NCBI RefSeq assembly: GCF_026914185.1
Contig: NC_070561.1
Coordinates: 7,750,001 to 7,814,000, forward strand
Origin: Puccinia triticina
Taxonomy: Eukaryota; Basidiomycota; Pucciniomycetes; Pucciniales; Pucciniaceae
Length of the DNA: 64,000 bases
Direction of reading: 5' to 3'
Both the position numbers and the translations under genes were made by a program. Under the pieces are notes generated by a model, which did not search any database, was not told the DNA's origin, and saw only the letters and a list, made by a program, of their open reading frames with translations. Positions 58,937-64,000 of this stretch are shown piece by piece. The first letter of the stretch is position 1; every line of letters starts with the position of its first letter.

Positions 58937-59084
58937 TGGTGTTCAAAGTTGATTTATGCATGCATAAATCATAAATTCATAAACTGTTCTTTGCAGGGGA
59001 TTGCGCGGGTTTGATTATGTAATCCCCCTGAAAAAGATTTATGAATTTATGATTTATGCATGCATAAACCAACTTTGAACACCA
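58937..59084. mobile_element. 148-bp TA-flanked MITE (Tc1/mariner-like)
   Basis: Near-perfect inverted repeats of 48 bp start TGGTGTTCAAAGTTG at 58937 and end with the complement at 59084, around a loop of about 50 bp. TA stands on both sides (58935-58936 and 59085-59086), the duplication of Tc1/mariner/pogo elements. One arm position differs (GATTTATG against GGTTTATG). The pogo transposase at 37.4-39.5 kb belongs to the same superfamily, but its ends are not known here. Confidence 0.92.
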
Positions 59085-59086
59085 TA

Positions 59087-59699
59087 ATTGATTGTGAAAT
59101 ACATCCGGACTTAAAACGTGCCAAATGTATATGTACGCCGGGAGCTGCCGGGAGAGACCGGGAGGTTTCTATGTACTTCGGCGACCAGGCACAGCGCGCA
59201 CAGGTTATGTACGCGAGGAAAGGGTTTCTCTTCTTCAGCGATTGGGGAAACCGGAACTGTACGCGAAGGTAGCTAACCGCCTGACTCGGGACACACGTAG
59301 AGTGCCCGTTGGTCTTCTCACAAATTGTAAGCCGGCTACGACTGTTCGTTGTTCCGCGCTTCTCTGGAATGGGGACCACTAAACCATCTGGTCATCGAAA
59401 GAACTAAGGGCACATTTATCCCTAGAATTCCTCTGTGACTGTTTTCATGCAAAAAATGAAGTGCACTTGGCACGCACAACCCTTGCCGCAAAACACTGTA
59501 GCTGACAGTAGCATACATATGTACAAATTTGCGATGACACAGTGACCCTGCGGGCTCGGGCTTACTGTTAGGCGGGCCGGGCCGCAGAATAGACGGGCGG
59601 GTCGGGCCGGGTCAATTTGTCTCAAATTATGTATGTACCCGGCAGCCGATGACCGAGGTTTCGCGGGCCAACCACCACAGCAGAGATCGAAAGTCAACC
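59087..59699 (+). promoter_or_regulatory. upstream region of LEO1, GC-richer, no gene
   Basis: This carries GGGCCGGG / GGGTCGGGCC motifs at 59575-59620 just before the gene. Open frames across it have no recognisable product. An upstream ATG in frame with LEO1 occurs at 59649, but the ATG at 59700 has the better context (TCAACCATGTC). Confidence 0.4.
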
Positions 59700-61175
59700 A
59701 TGTCAGACACATCGCAGCTCACCCCAATCTCAGCAAGAGGATATCAGGACGAAGGCGAACCGAAGGCCGAAGAACCGAATGCAGCACAAGTAGAGCCATC
59801 CGAGCAAGAGCTGGAGGAAGACCTGTTCGGAGGCGAGGACGACGAGGGCTCGGCTGGCGAACTCTTGCCCGATGAGGACGACCATCCTGATCCCAAGAGA
59901 GACCCACTCGAGTATGACGAAGACCTCGACGCCCAGCCAGCCACTTCTCGTCCCTTGAACATCGCCGAGGCTCCATTGCCAAACCTACCGTTCCCAAAAC
60001 CTTCGGATGGCAAAGTCAGCAAAACACACATAAGCTTATGGCCTTGGGAGAAATGACTGAAGAGTTTTTTTTTCATCTTGTGGAATAAATCAGCATTGGG
60101 ATCTGAGGATCCCGAACTTCCTCAGTTTCCATGCATTCCCATTTTCGGACGAAGAGTTCCTCAGCGAAGGTGCCGATTCAGGCGAAAAAGAAGGTGGAGA
60201 AAACGTCTTAACAGATCAGAATGCGATCCGATGGCGATGGCGAAAGGATCCGCAAGGGAACCCTGTAAGCACGCCTGGCTGATTTTTTAGAAGAAAAAGA
60301 GAACGATCAAGCTAAGTTGTTGCTTCCCACCTCCCCCCTTGTAGGTCAAACAGTCCAACGCCCGGATAATATGTTGGGAGGACGGCTCACAGTCATTACA
60401 AGTCGGCTCAGAGTTGTTCGACATGATATCTACAGTAGACGGTCGACAGAGCAACAATAACACCACAACCACCGCCAGTCAGCAACAGCAGGGAGCGTCC
60501 CAAGGCCTGACCTATCTATTTGCGCAACATTCTGAGCTAAAACTCCTAGAGGCACAAGCCTCGATCACCGGCCAAATCACACTGCGACCCTACAGCTTGG
60601 ACTCGCTGACCCATCGAATCATCGTCGCCAATCGGTCGCTCATGAAGGCAAATTCGCTGCGCCAGACGTCGCGCAGGGTGATCACCAAGGACCCTGAGCA
60701 GGAGAAGATCAACAAGGAGCTGGAGGAGGAGCGCAAGCTGAAAGATATGAAGAAACAGGACGCCAAACTTGCCCGCCAGAACTCTCGCCAAACCAATCTG
60801 TTGGAGGGTGGATCTAGGGGCGCAGGCGGGGTTCGCAAACGTAGGTTCAATGCGCCGCTGTTGTCCGATGAGGGTGAGTTCGACCAGGTGGATGAGGAAG
60901 AAGAGGAGGAAGACTACGAGGAAGAGATGGAGGAAGAGGAGGACGAGAAGCTCGACCGCGATCACCGCCATACAAGCCACCACTTCGAACCTCAATTGAC
61001 TGAACTCGAACTCGCAGATCAAAGACTGGAAGAACAGGAACTCGATCGCAAAAAGAGGAATGCTGATCGCGAGCGTCATGTGTCTCAAAAACCCCCCAAA
61101 CCGGCCGAGCCAGTCTCTAGTGAACCTAAAATCACTAAACGTAAACTGATCATTGCTTCTGACGATGAAGATTAA
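59700..61175 (+). CDS. LEO1: LEO1, Paf1 transcription elongation complex subunit
   Basis: Three exons: 59700-60014, 60094-60264 and 60345-61175 (introns of 79 and 80 nt, both phase 0), 438 residues. The N terminus is acidic (SEQELEEDLFGGEDDE). The Leo1 core follows: LRIPNFLSFHAFPF at the start of exon 2, NAIRWRWRKDPQGNP at its end, then KQSNARIICWEDGSQSLQVG, ELFDMIS, LTYLFAQHSEL, ITLRPYSLDSLTHRIIVANR. The C-terminal half is a charged helix (EQEKINKELEEERKLKDMKK), then an acidic block and KRKLIIASDDED. Leo1 works in the nucleus with Paf1, Ctr9, Cdc73 and Rtf1 on RNA polymerase II chromatin. A Q/N/T-rich insert (residues near SNNNTTTTASQQQQ) lengthens the core. Intron 1's donor is GTCAGC, not the usual GTAAGT type, but the junction restores the conserved PNF motif. 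Confidence 0.93.
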
Positions 61176-62040
61176 CCCTCCTTTTTCTTAAATCCTTTGC
61201 ACGGTTCACGTTTTTTTTTTAAAATCAACAATTATTTCCTTGTCGACTTGCCGATTTGTCGACACCGTGCTCTGTTTTGTCTTCTCCAAATACTGAGCAT
61301 TCTGCGTTTGATCCTGAATGTTTTTTTTTTGCCTGCTGATTCTCACTATGTTTGTACCACAAAATTAATAAATCAATCCAATAACCATGGATCACGTGAG
61401 CCTATCAAAGAGGGATTCGTACAAAGCAGAGTTGATGCTGCGCGATCCTCTCATCAAGGATGCTTTTACAAGGGCTTGCCTCAAACATCAAGCGTAACAC
61501 TCGATTTGCTTTGAAGAGAGTTGAGGCCTTCAAACCATCATCTAAGACGCTATCAGTGAGGAAAACAATGATTGTTGGGCACCACCGGTGTGAATTTTCA
61601 AGTTGAGAAAGACCTCAGCATCTCAGAACAAAACATATCCAGACCGGCGTATTTGGAAAAAGGGGAAAGAAGGAGACAAACAATTGTCAAGACAAGTAAT
61701 CATGCAAAGACTTCCGAGGACAATCCTAATCAAGTTCGTCGGACAAAATCAATCTGGCCAAGGAAGTGCAACTGAACAAGGAGGTTGAAAACCGAGATCG
61801 GAGATACAGAGAATATTCCGGTGTGGTTTCTGGCTGGGGTCTATCGCGCCTCTTGGCATGCTTCTCCGCTGATGCTAAGGCTGCCATCCAATTTGATTTC
61901 CTTTTGGGGGGCCTGGATCCATGTACTTCTTGATTGCCTTGAAGTTCGGTTGGTCGACCCATTGTCCATCCTATTTTCGGCCATCCAAATCACAACATTT
62001 TAACAAAAAACGCAAAAACATACTTCAAGTCAATAATCTA
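61176..62040. other. 3' flank of LEO1 with a possible coding relic
   Basis: At 61387-61493 the plus strand reads a protein-like frame (MDHVSLSKRDSYKAEL, DPLIKDAFTRACLKHQ), followed after a one-base shift by NTRFALKRVEAFKPSSKTL. A further frame at 61572-61772 is charged. No domain is recognised and starts and splice sites do not resolve; it may be a broken gene. Confidence 0.35.
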
Positions 62041-62575
62041 TTATTTGTTTTCTGATGGGAGGTGTTTGGTTGCGGTACTTGCCTGCATAATGGTCACTAC
62101 AAGTGTATAGTCCTGTTTTGTTTTCAACCATTTGGGATTTCCAGTCGTCCAAAAGGGGAGGAACATGAGTTTCTCATCTTGTGCGTGCTCCCTGAAGAAA
62201 AATATGAGAATCAAAAAGGGGATTCTCTGACTTTTTGAAAAGCACCGGCACCCCAGATGAAATATCCCAAAATCTGAGGGAAGCTCTGTTAAATGATCAG
62301 ATTTTCGGATCGAAAGGGAAAAAATAGAGAAGATGAATCAGCTTGTCTTTTGCAAAGATGTTGCGGTCATCGAAAGGTTCAAGATCAGTTACATTATGAG
62401 CTTGTTGGACAAATTCTGCCAGGACGGAAGGACAAGCGGGACTATTTCCGCCGCCGAATTCTGTTATCACTGCTTGTCTGTTATCTTTTGCCAGTAAGCT
62501 AACCACCTCTTGTAAATCCTTCGTGTGAGCCACCGGGCAATCTGCACTAGTTCCAGAGTCGTTGCTGTCGAAATA
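62041..62575 (-). pseudogene. 3' remnant of a GH5 endoglucanase-like gene
   Basis: An exon (62393-62575, acceptor TGGCAG, donor GTAACT) encodes YFDSNDSGTSADC, LAKDNRQAVITEFGGGN and CPSVLAEFVQQAHN. This is the C-terminal third of fungal GH5 endo-beta-1,4-glucanases; the E of ITE is the expected nucleophile. The next piece (acceptor TTAACAG at 62286-62292) gives SFPQILGYFIWGAGAF, the family's (W)GAG strand, then after a one-base frame break LPFWTTGNPKWL and DYTLVVTIMQAS to TAA at 62041. The N-terminal two thirds, including the acid/base glutamate, are absent: upstream is an AT-rich stretch and the divergent gene at 63055. GH5 enzymes of rusts are secreted and act on plant or fungal wall glucans; this copy is a fragment. 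Confidence 0.75.
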
Positions 62576-63054
62576 CTGCCAGAAAAAAAGAAAGAAGGAA
62601 TAAATCGTTGATTGAGAGAGTCCCAATACAACAGGTAGAAACCAATTAAGGCAGCAATTATAAACACCTTTTTGAAATATTTTTGAGAAGTATTCGAACT
62701 TTTCCCAAAGTTCTATTCAACTTTTTTTGAAATGTATTTTATTTCAAAAATACTACAAAAAATCTTCAGAACCGCAGGAGGCGGGATTGAAACTTTCAAA
62801 TTTCCAAAAGTCATTTATGAGTATAGATGAATTGTACATCTGTACCGTTTGCAGGTCATTGGTGCCGTGCCCAATACTATTTCCTGTATTTTGGGGCGGC
62901 GGAGGTCGGCAGAGCTATGAAACCGCCCAACCAAGCCATCTTCACATAGTTCCCCCATCCGCCATCCATCATCCCCTCTGCACCACCAACAGTCATCCGA
63001 CTCCCATATCTGCTCACCCCACAATCCATCATCCATCCACTGCCATCTGACACA
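62576..63054. other. AT-rich then C-rich upstream region, no gene
   Basis: AT-rich with a TTTCAAAAA/TTTTTGAAA palindromic pattern (62668-62760), then a CATCC/CCATC-rich stretch directly upstream of the next gene, which probably contains its promoter and 5' leader. Confidence 0.45.
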
Positions 63055-63867
63055 ATGTCCACTCAGCAGCATCAAGATATTGAAGGCTCTGCCTCTTTTG
63101 GCCTTGATCCTGCCCTATTATCAGGGTCAGCCCACGTCGACAATCCCAACTCACCTCAGGACCACGAACTGGTCTTGCCTAACCGTGGACAGCGCACGCC
63201 TGTCAATTCCAACACCCCGGCCGGATTGCTCCAGACCCCAGGTTCTTTGGGGTCTTCAAACGACAATACCGTTGGCCAATCTGCGCAGGCAATCACAGGT
63301 TTGCAAGCAGGTATCAGCCCTACTAATGCTTTTGCAAGGGGCCCCTGCACCACTCGTGGCGGTGGATCTCGTGGTGGCGGATCTCGTGGCGGTGGATCTT
63401 GTGGCGGGGGATCTAGAGGCAGAGCCCGAGTGGCATCATCGTTGACTCAAGCCCGAGTGGCATCATTGTCGACTCGCCGGCAGAACAGAACCCGGGCGGA
63501 AATCGACGCTGCTGAGGCCCTCAAGGCTCAAAAGCAGGCGGATCGCGCCAGGATCACGGCCGAGCGGCTTGAAGCGGTGCGCCTCAAGAACCTACACAAG
63601 GGTGTTCGCGCGGCCATCATAGCCGCAGAAACGCCTCCGCCGACGCCTCGCTCGCTGTGGACGGAGGAAGCCACTCTGGAACTATTGCAGTGGTACAACG
63701 AGGTCAAAACGGAGTTTGACGAGCTCGATCGTGTCCGCCCAGGCTACATGAACTGGGTGACTTACTATAACCAATGCAATCCAGCGCGCGAGGCTTACCC
63801 CTTGATAGCGGACTGGGTTAAGGACAGCCTGGCCCGGCGTTACCAAGTGGTTATGGGAGTTTGGAAA
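63055..63867 (+). CDS. first exon of a protein with a GGGSR repeat and a trihelix/Myb-like region
   Basis: 271 codons from ATG 63055 (context CACAATGTC) to a canonical GTAAGT donor at 63868; later exons are outside the window. The N terminus is Ser/Asn/Pro-rich and disordered. It is followed by four GGGSR/GGGSC units (about residues 102-121), two ARVAS copies, a basic helical stretch (TRAEIDAAEALKAQKQADRA) and then PRSLWTEEATLELLQWYNEV, whose WTEEAT..LL..Y pattern resembles the start of Myb/SANT-like DNA-binding regions common in rust transposon-associated proteins. This suggests DNA binding, by inference. The long clean exon and good donor support it as a real gene or a young element gene. 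Confidence 0.65.
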
Positions 63868-64000
63868 GTAAGTAGGCAGCTCTTACTGGATCCGTGCACA
63901 TGGAAACTGATGCACTCTCTGCCATGATGCGCACCTAGGAGGTGTACAATATGCTATCCCATTCGGGCAGTGGTGGGCTATATGTAGTACTCACTCAGAA

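Noticed and set aside
59719..60076. Minus-strand ORFs opposite LEO1
   Set aside because: They are mirror images of the acidic and low-complexity LEO1 coding sequence (for example Ser-rich from GAG/GAC codons).

Overview
This window looks like a transposon-dominated stretch of a rust fungus genome (Pucciniales, probably Puccinia or a close relative). The evidence is short GT-AG introns of about 65-105 nt in the genic parts, a fungal LEO1 homologue, a GH5 cellulase remnant, a Tet-like 2OG-Fe(II) oxygenase, a Tnp2 transposase with the accessory protein type I associate with rust genomes, and dense, deeply nested mobile DNA. All assignments come from reading the sequence; nothing was searched.

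Layout. 0-3 kb: the 3' end of an unrecognised small protein gene (+), then a decayed minus-strand gene for a secreted protein; a sister copy lies at 56.8-58.5 kb. 4.2-9.8 kb: a complete hAT element with matching 8-bp target-site duplications, broken by frameshifts and a 1.4-kb insertion. 10.6-12.3 kb: a palindromic foldback region that has received a 414-bp MITE and a solo LTR. 13.6-14.5 kb: a 29-bp satellite running directly into a Tet/JBP-like oxygenase ORF. 17-23.2 kb: a minus-strand Tnp2 (EnSpm/CACTA-type) transposase split by a 1.8-kb solo LTR with a perfect TSD, followed by a rust-type accessory ORF. 24.5-26.9 kb: a 2.36-kb non-coding element with 24-bp terminal inverted repeats and an 8-bp TSD, filled with palindromic GATGACCGGT..ACCGGTCATC units. 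27-37 kb: mostly degenerate DNA, another 29-bp array and a 33-bp minisatellite. 37.4-39.5 kb: a pogo/CENP-B-type transposase killed by nonsense changes. 40.4-47.7 kb: a 7.3-kb Ty1/copia retrotransposon (minus) with very short 101-bp LTRs, itself hit by two solo LTRs and one MITE. 48.9-52.7 kb: a 28-bp hairpin satellite that reverses orientation in the middle, making a giant inverted repeat. 53.7-55.8 kb: more foldback DNA. 58.9-64 kb: a gene-bearing island with a TA-flanked MITE, LEO1, a GH5 fragment, and the first exon of a gene running off the window.

The only gene that looks intact and has a clear cellular role is LEO1 (Paf1 complex, 59.7-61.2 kb). Everything else recognisable is mobile-element coding sequence, a decayed gene family or a gene fragment. 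The strongest candidates for something undescribed are the orientation-switching 28-bp hairpin satellite, the TIR/TSD-bounded palindrome-array element whose subterminal motif resembles that satellite, and the duplicated secreted-protein family.
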